This document shows, piece after piece, positions 20,068-31,924 of a DNA stretch of 64,000 nt. A program made the translations under genes and the position numbers. Below the pieces are notes generated by a model that saw nothing but the letters and a program-made list of their open reading frames with translations, did not search any database and was not told where the DNA came from. Every line of letters begins with the position of its first letter. Positions within the stretch are counted from its first letter, which is position 1. The stretch lies in contig CM038052.1 of the NCBI GenBank assembly GCA_021397845.1, forward strand, positions 40,718,449 through 40,782,448, read 5' to 3'. The stretch comes from Areca catechu (lineage: Eukaryota > Streptophyta > Magnoliopsida > Arecales > Arecaceae).

Positions 20068-20651
20068 AGGTCTATCTTAATTGCATGATTTTTGGAGCAA
20101 CTGGTCCACCATGGATTGGCCGCTCGGTATACATAAACCTGAGCAATTGATAGGTAGCCATTGCTACTGATCCATAAACCCTGTTCATGGATCATCTTCA
20201 TCATTTTAAGTTGCCAGTTCAACGGAGCCTTCCCCCATCGTCCCCTTCGTCACTGGGAGCCGTCCTTCATCGCAAAAATCACCAGGAAGCCACCTTGAAG
20301 CCAGCCACAGTCATCGTCTCCCCCCTTTGTCTGCCACCCCTACTGGTTGTCTTCTTCCTTTTTCTGCTACCACCCATCATCGGCCATCACTAGAGAGGCT
20401 ACCGGAAAGGTCCCCAAGACACAGGCATCCACCTTTACCCATTGATCGGCCACCTAAACCACTGATGTGCATCTGTCTGCCATCTCCACTACTGCCATCA
20501 ATGCTGCCACCCATAGTCTCTGGCCACACTCTTCCACCCTTTGCCAAGTATCCCCATCATCACGCCTACTGGAGAAGAGGCAACCCTCCACCGCTGGCCA
20601 CCACTTTGCCTTGACTGGTCATTTGTTCTCATGCAATTAAGATAGACCTAT
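20068..20651. repeat. Segment bounded by perfect 21-bp inverted repeats
   Basis: 20068-20088 (AGGTCTATCTTAATTGCATGA) and 20631-20651 are exact reverse complements. The ~540 bp between them match the Y' LTR (about 39745-40360) in inverted orientation; both encode, by chance of composition, a peptide starting MDHL.HFK.PV. The sequence just left of the first repeat adds another 'ttgcaattaag', making a local palindrome. It could be an inversion between short repeats or a fragment captured by a foldback element. I see no transposase and no clear target duplication. Confidence 0.6.
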
Positions 20652-20656
20652 CACAC

Positions 20657-21465
20657 CGTTTAGTCATTGTAGTCTCTTAGCAATGCAATTAAGATATAAG
20701 TATTAATTTATAACCATGTGTCATTAAGATTCTATTTTGGATCTAGTCTTAAGGTTAAAAGAAGTTAACTAGCATCACTAATTAGGTATTAAGTTTTCAA
20801 AGTAAATATCACAGTCAAAACTATTAGAAACTTTCTTAGACTTCATCCAAAGAACTACCGTACTTATATTTGTAATGGCTAACTTAGTATTTCAATGCTA
20901 GATTGTAAAGAAAAATTATATCTTTACTTATCACCTATTTCTGGTTAATTTTCTATACACCCCCACCTTAAGCACATGACTGAGATAGCTTTCACACCAC
21001 TTGAATTTTTCTCTCTTTTCATTTTTTTGGTTGGCAATGTCTTCACACTACCCACTTGTTGATACAAATAACAATGATTACCTAGGCGAAGGTGCCCGAT
21101 TACTCAATAAAAAATCAATGTTTAGAACTTGCCTCTTTTTTCAAGCAAGTAGCTTTTTCCTCAAATTCGAGTTAAATAGGAGGGATGTATATCAATTACC
21201 AATTTTTCAATAATAATTGAATCTTTAATTGACCTTACAACTAATATTGACTTTACGTTGTCAGTGTGCATGTGCGACGGAAGTGTTAATAGCCTTTGAG
21301 TGACCTAAGTAGGCCGCTAAAAGTCTGACAGCTAGTCTACTTCTTGACTCACTACAGTCATTAGTAAAGGCTTTCTAAATCTATTATCCTTTTCCTAGTC
21401 TATTAAGCTTAAGAACTTTCATGGCACATGATTTATAAAAGATAAATTATTTTTATTTTCAAGAT
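20657..21465 (-). other. Probable 3' noncoding part of Athila/Tat-type remnant Y (left of S3)
   Basis: No ORF of note. On the minus strand 20956-20972 reads TTAAGGTGGGGGTGT, like the G-run motif found in the noncoding 3' region of Athila/Tat elements and in Y (about 32007-32020) and Y' (about 35634-35650). 'cctatcaca' at 20648-20656 equals the right end of the Y' LTR and may be the start of Y's 3' LTR. It is contiguous with 31925 once S3 is removed. Confidence 0.45.
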
Positions 21466-23107
21466 TGTTGCCCAGGTGGCTTCCCAAGAGGGGGCTGAAT
21501 TGGGAATAAAAACATTTCACAATTATGTGCACTTTGAAATTTTTTTAGTGTTGTGGTACAATATGCAATGCGGAAGTAAATAAATAAATGCAATAAGCTA
21601 AAGTAAGCACAAATACAAACACAAAAAGATTTAGAGTGATTCGGAGCAACCGGCTCCTATGTCCACTACCCAAGCACCACTTAGGATTTCCACTATATCC
21701 CCCAACCGGAATACAGTTGAATTGTTTTACTAGGCTCACAATCCAAACCTATACACTTTGGTTTTACCGGGATCACCAAAGAAAATCCAACTCCCTTTGG
21801 TTTTGAATGGGATCACCGAAGAAACCCTAACACTTGGTTTTATACCGGGATCACCAAGAACCCAACTCCCTTTGGTTTTGAACGAGATCATCAAAGAAAC
21901 CCTAATACTTGGTTTTATACTGGGATCACCAAGAACCCAAATTAGGTTTTTACAAGGCTCACCTAAAAACCTTCAACCCTCTCTTAAGAAATAGCCCCTT
22001 GCTATTCTTAGAGAGAAAATAAAGATAGAGAGAAATAAACAAGCAACTATAACAAACCGAGTTTGTTTAAATGTTGCCAATGTAGATCATGATGAAGCCT
22101 AGCTTTGAATGCTCTTTAATGCTCTTCAAGCTACTTCTTTGCTTCTTCAATGAGTGAATTCAATGATGAAGAAGAGTTGGTAAAGCTTTGAATCCTAACT
22201 TGAAAACTTTTGAAGTAGGTAGGTGAAAGATTTGAAGGCTCTTCAATTTCTTAAGATAAATCAATAATAATGCTCTAATTAATTTTTAATCTCTCAAAAG
22301 TGATCCCTTTTATAGTTTTCCATGAGATATGGCCATTGTAGGGCCTAGGAATTTGTGAAAGAGTTGTTGGAGACGAATTTCAATTCAATCACTTCCAGCA
22401 ACTAGCCGTTGGAGTGCAGAAAATGACTACTCGAGTCGGCTCGAGATCCACGAGTCGGCTCAAAGTCTCAGATAGCCCAGACCAAATTTCTGTAAGAGTC
22501 AGCTCTTCAAGCTGGAGTCGGCTCTTGCCTTCAATCAATTTAAAATAGAAAATTACAGGAATTGGCTCTTCAGGACAGAGTCAGCTCAAAGTCTCAGTTC
22601 ACTAAAAATCATAACTCTGGATGAGTCGGCTCTTGGAGCTCGAGTCGGCTCGAGATCTTAGACTTCAGAAACATGTATTCTTCTACGAGTTAGCTCTTGG
22701 GAGACGAGTCAGCTCGAGATACTGAAACTCTAAAAATTTTTCGTACCGTGCCACAAGGAGTCGGCTTTTGATCCATGAGTCAGCTCTTGCCAAAACTTTA
22801 ATTAATGCTTCAAACTTCTCCAAAACTCTTCAACACTTGAATCAAACAAGAGATAATCTACATACTCTCAATTTTACAATTTTATGGCCCCTTTTACAAG
22901 ATTACAAGATTGACAAAATTAGGGCTTTTACAAGTTAAAGTTTATAAAAGTCCATACATAATTGAATAACCTCTCAATCAATTTGAAAACCAATTTAAAC
23001 TAAAGGTAACAAATTTCCTACCAAAACTTCTCAACTAATTGAAAGAATTAGTAACAAATACATGCTCCAATGTTTTGTGATCATCAAAATCATTCCAGGG
23101 ATCAACA
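21466..23107 (-). repeat. 3' LTR of S3
   Basis: Plus-strand ends TGTTGCCC and GATCAACA. It contains tandem units near 21760-21960 built on GGGATCACCAAGAACCCAA, a TATA box (TATAAAAGGG, minus strand, 22305-22314), and paired GAGTCGGCTC-like motifs at 22430-22790. The polypurine tract lies just beyond its right edge (23108-23125 in plus coordinates). Confidence 0.93.
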
Positions 23108-23877
23108 ATCTCTCCCTTTTTGATGATGACAAAACACTAGGCATGAACAGAATTTAAAGACACTTTGCAATTGCAGTGTATCATATCCACATGCATCAAA
23201 TGATATTAGACATAGTGTGTTTCAATCAATTAAGTATCAAGGTATCAAATTGTTGAACTGATAAGTATTAATGCAATGTATCATATGTATTAAATGTATA
23301 ATAAGACTGAAAACTTATCAACACCAAGTATCACATGTATCGTACAAAGCTTCATCTGTATCATATGTGTATCAAGTATCGAAAACATAATGTATCGAAA
23401 TATAATGTATCAAATGTATTGCATATCGAAACTTCATAGAATTTACTAGTATTTAAAGTAAATTTCGTGAAAAATTAACAAGCATAAGCTCCCCCTTACT
23501 AATGTAATCAAATTTTCATGAGTTTTCAAACATATTCATGTTTTTATAAATTTTCATGCACATTTTCATAAATTAACATTCATATCTTCACATTTTCATG
23601 CATATTCATATTTTCTCCCTTCTCCCCTTTTTGTCATTAACAAAAGGTATAAAAGATAGGAGAACATTCATTCACAATAAGTCATGAGTGTACCATAAGA
23701 AGACATGTAGCATAAAAAGTGATATATATATATATATGAAAAGTCAGTACATTAGTGATACATTACAAATGTGCCTCCGCACAACAAAATAGTATCACAA
23801 CAATAAGATATAAAAAGTATAAAGTCCTAAAAACATCAAGATGAAAGACTAAAATAACAAAAGGATGGACTAAAACA
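23108..23877 (-). other. S3 3' noncoding region with TGATAC motifs
   Basis: No ORF. On the minus strand TGATAC occurs about eight times between 23176 and 23420, with three more CGATAC copies. This parallels S1, although the longer GCTCTGATAC form is not kept. A polypurine tract (AAAAAGGGAGAGA) adjoins the LTR, and a second G-rich purine run is near 23610-23635. A short AT-dinucleotide run lies near 23727-23738. Confidence 0.68.
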
Positions 23878-25491
23878 TCAAAAACAAGGACTAGGATCAT
23901 CACCACTAAGGTCTTCCTCATTAGAGGAGGAACCAACCTCTAAAATGCCTGGAGCAGGCCTAAACTTAGGGAACCTAGGTCTAAGGTCCCTGAGTCTAGT
24001 CTTAATAGGTGTAGTAGTCCTAGAGGTTTTGGTTCTGGCTTTAGCTTTCACTTTGGACTCAGAATAAATGATAATAGGAGTGGGTCTGGCAGTGGGAGGA
24101 TCAAATGACAAGGCCAAAATGCTGGTGGTAGACAATATCTCTATAGTTGGAGTCACTCCAATGTCAGATCCTGGAATCTCGATACCAGCCTCAGCCTCAA
24201 CAGGAGTGGCTTCTGAAGGAATATCACTGAAATGTGCTGCCTGTCCCTGCTCGCAATTAGTGCCAATGTCAGGTGCTACTGTAGAAGTAGTCGGTATAGA
24301 CTGACTGGCTGTAATAAGCTATCAAAGAATAGTCATGATATCCTGGAATCCCTGGTGCATCTTTGACTGAAGAGTAGATATCCTGGCATCAATCTCAACT
24401 CTCCCTTTGTGAAGACTCGAGATCTCGTCCAGTACACGCTGCAATCAATCATCAGCATCAGGTCCAACAGCTGTAGATCCTCTGACTAGTGAACAAGGAG
24501 TAGATGGAGCTGGCTCTGAGGGTCCAGCCTCGTCAACATGTGCCTCTGCCTCTCCACCATGTCCCTCTGCTGCCTAAATATCCTCATCAGAATCATCCTC
24601 GGATTGAGCCACTAGAAGACCTGAGCTCTTCCTAATCCAGTGACCCTCTACTTTAATAAATCCCATCCGAGTCAGAGATTTCAAGTTGTATCTGTCTATG
24701 TGTAAAAGTGGCCTACTGTCCTCACCAGACAAATCAACTAGGGCATCCTGAAATAGAAGTGTGAATACCATCCCGTATGGTAGACATGCTCGTGCCCTAC
24801 GAGCAGCCTCTCTCATCTGTGATAGCATAATGAATGGTAGATTGAGGGCCTCCCCCTCAATCAAGCATCTCATAAAGACCAGGTCACGCTCACTAACCTA
24901 GTCAAACCTCCCCGTCCGGGGTAAGAAGATACGACTAATGATGTTGTGCAATAATCTCATTTCCAATGATAATTGGTTTGCACTAACATGAATAACTCCC
25001 TTTACATTTGTCTTTTCCAGTACTAATCTCAAAGTTTTTTACTTCTCCTTCAAAACTAGGTAACTTTCACCATCTTTTGGAATGTGAAGAATACTTGATA
25101 ATTTATGTTCACTGATTTCAATGTGCTTACCCTTCACTGTACCTTAAATGTGGAAAGCACTTAAAGACATACTTTCAAAAAATTGCCTAACAAGGTTTGG
25201 ATAGGTGGGAAGATTGAGCATACAAAAATCTCTCCAACCCAGTTTAGTCAACCAATCACCAATGTGCAAATGCTCTTGTTCTAAAAAATTGAAATCAATG
25301 CATCTACCCAGTGTAACTTGTCTATTTCCCATTAAAATAACTTGCCTTGGTGCCTCTTGTTCTTCCTCATGCTATATTTGTTGTTCTTCTTTTGGATTTG
25401 AGGTACCCAAATGCCGCTTTGTCATTCTTTCCTCCGTAACTGACCGAACCAACCTCCTAGGTTTCTTGGCTACGGCCTTACGAGTAGCCAT
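23878..25491 (-). pseudogene. Sirevirus env-like ORF, element S3
   Basis: From an ATG at 25491 to a stop at 23878 the frame is unbroken by indels (538 codons) but holds about eight in-frame stops. Parts in order: basic start (MATRKAVAKKPRR); a conserved domain shared with E (GWRDFCMLNLPTYPNLVRQF, LHNIISRIFLPRTG, ACLPYGMVFTLLFQD, LSGEDSRPLLHIDRY); an acidic stretch (SEDDSDED); a possible coiled coil (RVLDEISSLHKGRVEIDAR); a Pro/Ser/Thr-rich stretch; and a basic tail with TRLRDLRP and LEVGSSSNEED. The conserved domain corresponds to what databases call a putative plant transposon protein domain. No signal peptide or membrane span stands out, so an envelope role is not supported. Confidence 0.85.
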
Positions 25492-25834
25492 CTAGCTTTG
25501 ATTAGGACTTTGGAGGGTTTAAGAAGAGTTCTAGGAGCTTTTCCTAGGTTAGGGTTAGGAGTCAGCTAAGGGAAAGTGGGAAATAAGGAAAGAAATAGTA
25601 AAAACAAACCTATGGAGCCCTATTTAAAAACTCTTGGCCCGACTCTCGAGTCAGCTCGCCGAACCACCTGATGACTCGAGTTGGCTCGAGCCAAAATTCA
25701 ACCTAAAACTCAAAAAAGTTAAAATCAATTTCTATGGATTTCTAGTCACTAAAATAGGTTGTCATAAGCTTTAGAAGGAATTTTGAAATGTCTAGATAAT
25801 CTTTCCTTATTTTTCAAAAATTAGGTTAAAATGT
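25492..25834 (-). other. S3 spacer between pol and env-like ORF
   Basis: About 340 bp, no ORF. It contains three GAGTCGGCTC-type motifs (near 25645-25690) like those of the LTR. E has the same arrangement at 62660-62740. Confidence 0.6.
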
Positions 25835-27319
25835 TCATAATGGGTCACACAGGCCTAATTCGCCTCCAATCTTCTCAAATCTTTCTTGACTTAGAGGTTT
25901 AGTAAAAATGTCAGCTAGTTGATCTTCAGTAGGTACAAATTCTAGCTCAACAATATTATTTAAAACATGATCACAAATAAAATGATGTCTTATTTCTATG
26001 TGCTTAGTTCGTGAATGCTTAATTAAATATTTGGATAAGTTAATAGCACTAGTGTTATCACATTTAATAGGAATTTTAGATTGGGCAACACCATAATCTT
26101 CTAGTTATTGCTTGATCCATAATACTTGAGCATAATAGCTCCCAACAGCCACGTATTCTACCTTAGCAGTAGACAGTGCTACAGAGTTCTGCTTGCGACA
26201 ATGCCATGAAATCAAGTTAACATCTAAAAATTAGCATGTGCCACTTGTGTTTTTTCTATCAATTTTATAGCCTCCATAATCAGCATCAGAATAACTAATT
26301 AATTTCAAGGATGTGTGTTTAGAGTACCATAAACCTAGATTGCATGTGCCTTTAAGATACTTAATGATTCTTTTAACAGCTATGATGTGTGACTTTTTTG
26401 GATTAGATTGAAAACATGCACACATACAAATACTAAATAAAATATCAGGTCTACTAGCTATCAAATAAAGTAAAGAACAGATCATACCTCTATACAGCTT
26501 TTGATCAACATTTGTGCCATTCTCATCTTTATCAAGTCTACATGCAGGATTCATAGGTGTTCCAATTTCTTTGCTTGATTCCATGCCAAATTTTTTGATA
26601 ATCTATTTGATGTATTTGGTTTGGTTTATCAGAATACCTTCCTTAGATTATTTGATTTGAAGCCCGATAAAGTAACTTAGCTTGCCCATCAAGCTCATCT
26701 CGAATTTATCCTGTATTAGCTTAGCAAAGTCTTGACACAATGATTCATTAGTAGATTCAAAAATAATATCATCAACACAGATTTGAACAACTAGTATATC
26801 ATTATCTCTTCTTTGAATAAACAGTGTGGTGTCAACACTACCTCTTACAAAATCATTTGCAATTAAAAACTTACTTAGTCTATCATACCAGGCTCTAGGT
26901 GTCTGTTTCGGACCATACAAAACTTTATTCAATTTGAAAACATGATTTGAAAATGAGTGATGTATAAAACCCGGTGGTTGTTCGATAAAAACTTCTTCAG
27001 ATAGAAAACCATTCAAAAATGCACTCTTTACATCCATTTGAAATAACTTAAAATTCATAAAGCATGCATATGCTAATAGTAATCTAATGGCTTCTAACCT
27101 AGCTACCGGTGCATAAGTTTCATCAAAATCTATTCCCTCTTCTTGATTATATCCTTGTGCTACCAGTCTAGCCTTATTTCTAATTATATTTCCTTCTTTA
27201 TATAATTTATTTCTATAAACCCATCTAGTACCTATAACAGGATAGTCACTAGGTCTTTCTACTATGGTCCAAACATTATTTCTCCTAAATTGATTTAATT
27301 CATCATGCATTGCTAACAT
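25835..27319 (-). pseudogene. Reverse transcriptase and RNase H of S3
   Basis: A copia-type RT starts near 27319 with NNVWTIVERP, GTRWVYRNKL, ARLVAQGY and FDETYAPVARLEAIR, followed by MDVKSAFLNG. The catalytic box reads ICVDDIIFE, so the first residue of YVDD has become Cys. After stops near 26645 and 26605, the connection and RNase H follow (YRGMICSLLYLIASRPDI, SDADYGGYKIDRKNTSGTC, KHIEIRHHFI, DQLADIFTKPL). The frame ends LCDPL, stop at 25837-25835. It would copy element RNA into DNA in the particle, but this copy is inactive. Confidence 0.92.
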
Positions 27320-28500
27320 CCAATTAGGATCAGTTTCAGCTTCTTCTATAGTGTGTGGTTCTACATGAAAAATAAAAGTAATTAAGTCATGTGTATCTCT
27401 ATGTACAACTCTAGTTCTAACACCTTGAGATGAGTCTCCTATAATTAATTTTTTGAGATGTGAGTGTTCATACCTCCATTCTTTGGGTATATCATCTTAA
27501 TTTTTGCTTACCTCTTCTTCATATGGTTCACTTGATTGTTTATCTTTGAGAGTCAAATTTTTCAATCCATGTTCTAGTGTACCTGCATCATCATTAGCAA
27601 GATCTTTTTTTATATAGAAGATGTAATGTCAGATTCATTGAAAACAACATATATTGATTTTTCTACAGTCAATGTTCTTTTGTTGAAAACTCGATAGGCT
27701 TTACTATTTAAAGAATATCCAAGAAAAATAGCCTCATCAAATTTTGCATCAAATTTATCAAGATTATCTTTTTCATTGTTAAGAACAAAATATTTACAGC
27801 CAAAAATATGAAAATATTTGATATTTGGCATTTCTATTGTTCCACAATTCATATGAGGTTTTTCTAATGATAGGTCTAAATAGGTCCATAGGAAGTAGCT
27901 CCAAGGGTCTAGTAGTAGAAATAATATTTTTTGATTTAAAACTCCCCCTCACTTGCTTTCCTAGTTGACAAGCATCGCAAACATAATCAAAATTAACTTT
28001 AAATTTTGGCAATCCTTTGACTAAGTCTTTTGAAATAAGTTTAGCTATAGTGTCCATACTAGCATGTTCAAGTCGCCTATGCCATAGTAAACTTGATTCC
28101 TTGCTCTTGTCATTCATTGCTACAGGACTTATGTTGCTTGACATAGCTAGATTATTAAGATCTACTACATAAATGTTACCAAGTCTATGTCCGATGAATT
28201 TAGTACTAGAGTCAAGTGGATCAACTACTATACACATCGATGACTTGAAGAAAACATTAAAACCAATGTTACACAGCTAACTAATACTCAAAAGATTATG
28301 TTTTAACTTTTCTACAAGTAACACATTTTCAATAAATGTAGGAGTAATTTTAATTTTATCGATACCGATTATCCTTCCTTTGTGATTATCACCAAATGTT
28401 ACCATTCCACCATCTTTTTATTCTAGGATGAAGAATTGATCAGCGTCACCCATCATGTGTCTTGAATAGCCACTATCCAGATACCATCTTTTCTTTATAT
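27320..28500 (-). pseudogene. Protease end and integrase of S3, catalytic core deleted
   Basis: The zinc-binding part of copia integrase is present (LLWHRRLEHASMDTIAKL, CDACQLGKQVRGSF). The sequence then passes from PLELLPMDLF to RPIIRKTSYELWN within about ten bases (near 27872-27882). In E these two points are some 140 codons apart and enclose the DDE core, so the core has been removed. A frameshift follows near 27840. The C-terminal part (FGCKYFVLNNEKDNLDKFD, IFLGYSLNSKAYRVFNKRT) and a linker to RT remain. Protease sequence before 28237 is decayed. Confidence 0.85.
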
Positions 28501-28551
28501 TTGTGGCTGCAAGACATCCCTGCAAAATAATCATTTAATAGATTTAGGTAT

Positions 28552-30308
28552 TCAAGCTTTCTTGAATCCTTGCAAGTTAGTAGAAATGGTTCCTTTTGGA
28601 AACCAAACTTTCTTAATTTTCTTTTTGTCATTATGTTTCAAATGACACTCAGATACCTTATGAACAATATTATTGCAAGCATAGCATATAATCCTTGACT
28701 TTGAATAATAAGCATGAGATGATACAAATTTAGGTCTAACTTGTTTTGAAATAGTAAACTTAGGAGCATATGATGTAGATATAGAAAATTTGTTTGAAAT
28801 TGAACCTTTGTAACCAATTCCAAATTTGTTATTTATTTCTCTTTGATCTTTCAAAATTAATTCAAGCTTGTTGGAACTTAGGATTAGTTTTTCAACCAAA
28901 GGCTTGAGCTTTTGAACTTCTTTCTTCAAATCATCATTTTCATTTCGCAAACCTTTATTTTTCTCAAGAAGCTCTTCCTTTTCAAATTGGGTGATCTTAA
29001 GTCTTTCACAAACTAGACTTAATTCTTTTTGTAAAATTTTATTTCTTTCACCAAATTCATTTTTATCCTTTTCAAATGTATCACATTGATTTTTTAAAGT
29101 TTTCATTTTTAAACCAGCTTTTTTATATTCCACAAGTAATTCATAAATTGTATTATACATCTCATTATATGTAAATTCTAAGTTAGGTTTAGAAGTAGTT
29201 ACCTTGTCCTCCAAACCCATAAGATAGATCTGTGCAGTCTTTGTTGTCTCTTCATCCTCTTCAGTGGACGTAGATTCGTCACTGTCACTCCATGCTGCAA
29301 GCATTGCCTTCTTCTTCTTTTTGGTGAACATCTTTTTCTTTGCTTCAGGACAGTTAGGACGGATATGTCCCAGTTTCTTGCATCCATAGCATATTGGTAC
29401 TTAATCCTTATCTTTATCCTTCTCCTTTTCTTTGTCCTTTTCTATTTCTCTCCCAAAACCTCCTCTTCTGAATTGCTCCCTCCATCTATTTGTTTTTCTT
29501 CTGCCCATAAACCTTTTAAACTTTCTCATTACAAGGGCAATCTCATCATTTTCTAAATCATCATCATCTTATGAGTCTGAGTTTTCATTCTTGTCCTCTT
29601 CTATAGCTTTAAATGCTATAGCTTTCTTTTTTTTGGAATCTTCATCAGTTCTTTGTTGCATGGCTAATTCATGTGTAATTAGTGAACCAAGCAACTCATC
29701 CAGTGGTAGAGTGTTCTGGTCCTTCGCCTATTGAATAGCTGTTATCTTAGCTTTTCATTTATCTGGCAAGGATATCAAAACTTTTTGAACAAGATCAGCA
29801 TTAGTGTAATTTCTACCAAGACTTTTGAGACCATTTATAATATCAATAAAGCAAGTATACATAGCAGATATAGTCTCACTAGGATCCATCTTAAATAACT
29901 CATAGTTATGCACAAGAAGATTGATTTTTGATGTTTTAACTTGTGATGTGCCTTTATGTGTGATTTATAGCTTGTCCCAAATTTTTTTAGCAGAATTACA
30001 AGTTGAAATTCTGTTAAACTTATTTGGATCCAAAGCACAATATAACAAATTCATGGCTTTTCATTCAGCTCAGCTAATTTCATATCATTTTCATCCCAAT
30101 CTTCTTCTGGTTTGGGAACCTCTATATTATTTACTTTAATAGTGGGTGTGTGAGGTCCTTTCAAGATAATTTTTCATAAATGAAAGTCTACGGCTTGAAT
30201 GTATATTTTCATTCTTGCCTTCCAATATGTATAATTGGTTCCAGTAAAAAGTGGTAGTCGATTTGTGGATTGACCTTCGGCCAATGAAGTGCTCATGGGA
30301 TGTGCCAT
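28552..30308 (-). pseudogene. Gag of S3, with long coiled-coil extension
   Basis: ATG at 30308 (MAHPMSTSLAEGQST). UBN2-type capsid blocks follow to about 29640 with several stops. A Lys/Glu-rich stretch leads to a CCHC knuckle, CYGCKKLGHIRPNC (about 29395-29354). From 29331 to 28552 the frame is open for 259 codons: a Ser/Glu-rich stretch (WSDSDESTSTEEDEE), a long coiled coil of Glu/Lys/Leu heptads (about 29150-28850), and a second CCHC-like motif, CYACNNIVHKVSEC (about 28683-28642). The extended gag with a coiled coil is typical of Sireviruses. Confidence 0.9.
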
Positions 30309-30341
30309 CTATCTTTACTCTAAGTAATTTTCAGGGACTCT

Positions 30342-30353
30342 ACTCTGATACCA
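30342..30353 (-). promoter_or_regulatory. Primer-binding site of S3
   Basis: Minus strand TGGTATCAGAGT, matching the tRNA-iMet complement except for the last base, two bases from the LTR. Confidence 0.9.
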
Positions 30354-30355
30354 CT

Positions 30356-31924
30356 TGTTGCCTAGGTGGCTTTCCAAGAGGGGGGTGAATTGGAAATAAA
30401 AACATTTCATAATTATGTGCACTTTGAAATTATTTTAGTATTGTGGTGCAATATGCAGTGCGGAAGTAAATAAGTAAATGTAATAAGCTAAAGTAAGCAT
30501 AAACGCAAACACAAAGAGATTTAGAGTGGTTCAGAGCAACCGGCTCCTACGTCCACTATCCAAGCACCACTTGGGATTTTCACTATATCCCATAACTGGA
30601 ATACAGTCAGATTATTTTACCAGGCTCACAATCCAAACCTATACATTTTAGTTTTACCGGGATCGCCAAAGAAAACCCAACTCCCTTTGGTTTTGAACGG
30701 GATCACCAAAGAAACCCTAACACTTGGTTTTATACCAGGATCACCAAGAACCCAACTTAGGTTTTCACAAGGCTCACCTAAAAATCTTTAACCCTCTCTT
30801 AAGACACAGCCCCTTGCTGTTCTTAGAGAGAAAACAAAGATAGAGAGAAATAAACAAGCAACTACAATAAACTGAGTTTGTTTAAATGTTACTGATGTAG
30901 ATCAAGATGAAGCCTAGCTTTGATTGCTCTTTAATGCTCTTCAAGCTGCTTCTTTGCTTCTTCAATGAGTGGATTCAATGATGAAGATGAGTTGGTGAAG
31001 CTTCGAATCCTAACTTGAAAGCTCTTGAAGTAGGTAGGTGAAAGACTTGAAGGCTCTTCAATTTCTCAAGATAAATCAATAATAATGCTCTAATTAATTT
31101 TTAATCCCTCAAAAGCAATCTCTTTTATAGTTTTCCATGAGATATGGCCATTGTAGGGCCTAGAGATTCATGAAAGAGCTATTGAAGATGAATTTCAATT
31201 CAAAAATCACTTCCAGCAACTAGCTGTTGGAGAGCAGAAAACGACTACTCGAGTTGGCTCGAGGTCCACGAGTTGGCTCGAAATCTCAAACAGCCCAGAC
31301 CAAATTTCTATAAGAGTCGGCTCTTCAAGTTGGAGTTGGCTCTTGCCTTCAATCAATTCAAAACAGAAAATTACAGGAGTCGGCTCTTCAGGGTAGAGTC
31401 GACTCGAAGTCTCAGTTCACCAAAAATCATAACTCTGGACGAGTCGGCTTTTGGAACTCGCGTCGGCTCGAGATCTCAGACTTCAGAAACATGTATTCTT
31501 CCACAAGTCAGCTCTTGGAACACGAGTCGGCTCGAGATACTGAAACTCTAAAATTTCTTTGTGCCGTGCCATAAGGAGTCGACTCTTGATCCATGAGTCG
31601 GCTCTTGCCAAAACTTCAATTAATGCTTCAAACTTTTTCAAAACTCTTAACACTTAAATCAAACAAGTGCTAATCTACATATTCTTAATTTTACAATTTT
31701 ACAAGCCTTTTTACAAGATTACATGATTGGCAAAATTAGGGCTTTTACAAGTTAAAGTTCATAAAAGTCCATACATAATTGAATTACCTCTCAATCAATT
31801 TGAAAACCAATTTAAACTAAAGATAACCAATTTTCTACAAAAACTTCTTAACTAATTGAAAGAATTAGTAACAAGTACATGCTCCAATATTTTGTGATCA
31901 TCAAAATCATTTCACGGGTCAACA
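30356..31924 (-). repeat. 5' LTR of S3
   Basis: Plus-strand ends TGTTGCCTAGG and GGTCAACA, homologous along its length with 21466-23107. The GAGTCGGCTC motifs are at 31250-31610, in spaced pairs. The TATA region (TATAAAAGA) is at about 31121-31130 on the minus strand. Confidence 0.93.

Larger units (their letters stand above)
21466..31924 (-). mobile_element. Element S3: complete-length but defective Sirevirus (Ty1/copia)
   Basis: LTRs at 21466-23107 (3' in element sense) and 30356-31924 (5') flank gag, protease/integrase, RT/RNase H and an env-like ORF, all on the minus strand. The 5-bp duplication AAGAT is present at both ends (21461-21465 and 31925-31929). The first ~300 bp of the LTRs show about 30 mismatches by eye, mostly transitions, so the insertion is old. 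The 3' LTR has about 73 bp more, explained by an extra tandem unit at 21840-21920. Integrase has lost its catalytic core, and RT reads CVDD instead of YVDD. Confidence 0.95.

Noticed and set aside
20187..20393. MDHL-starting ORF, also seen at 40278-39790 on the minus strand, as a conserved gene
   Set aside because: Both lie in LTR-related repeat DNA, reading frames differ downstream through indels, and the peptides are low-complexity Pro/His/Ser.
20068..20651. Calling this a standard MITE or Pack-type DNA transposon
   Set aside because: The 21-bp inverted repeats are perfect, but I find no flanking target duplication and the interior is LTR-derived in reversed orientation, so an inversion is equally likely.
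23878..25491. A true viral envelope protein in the Sirevirus
   Set aside because: No signal peptide, membrane span or fusion-like segment is visible; only its position after pol suggests env.
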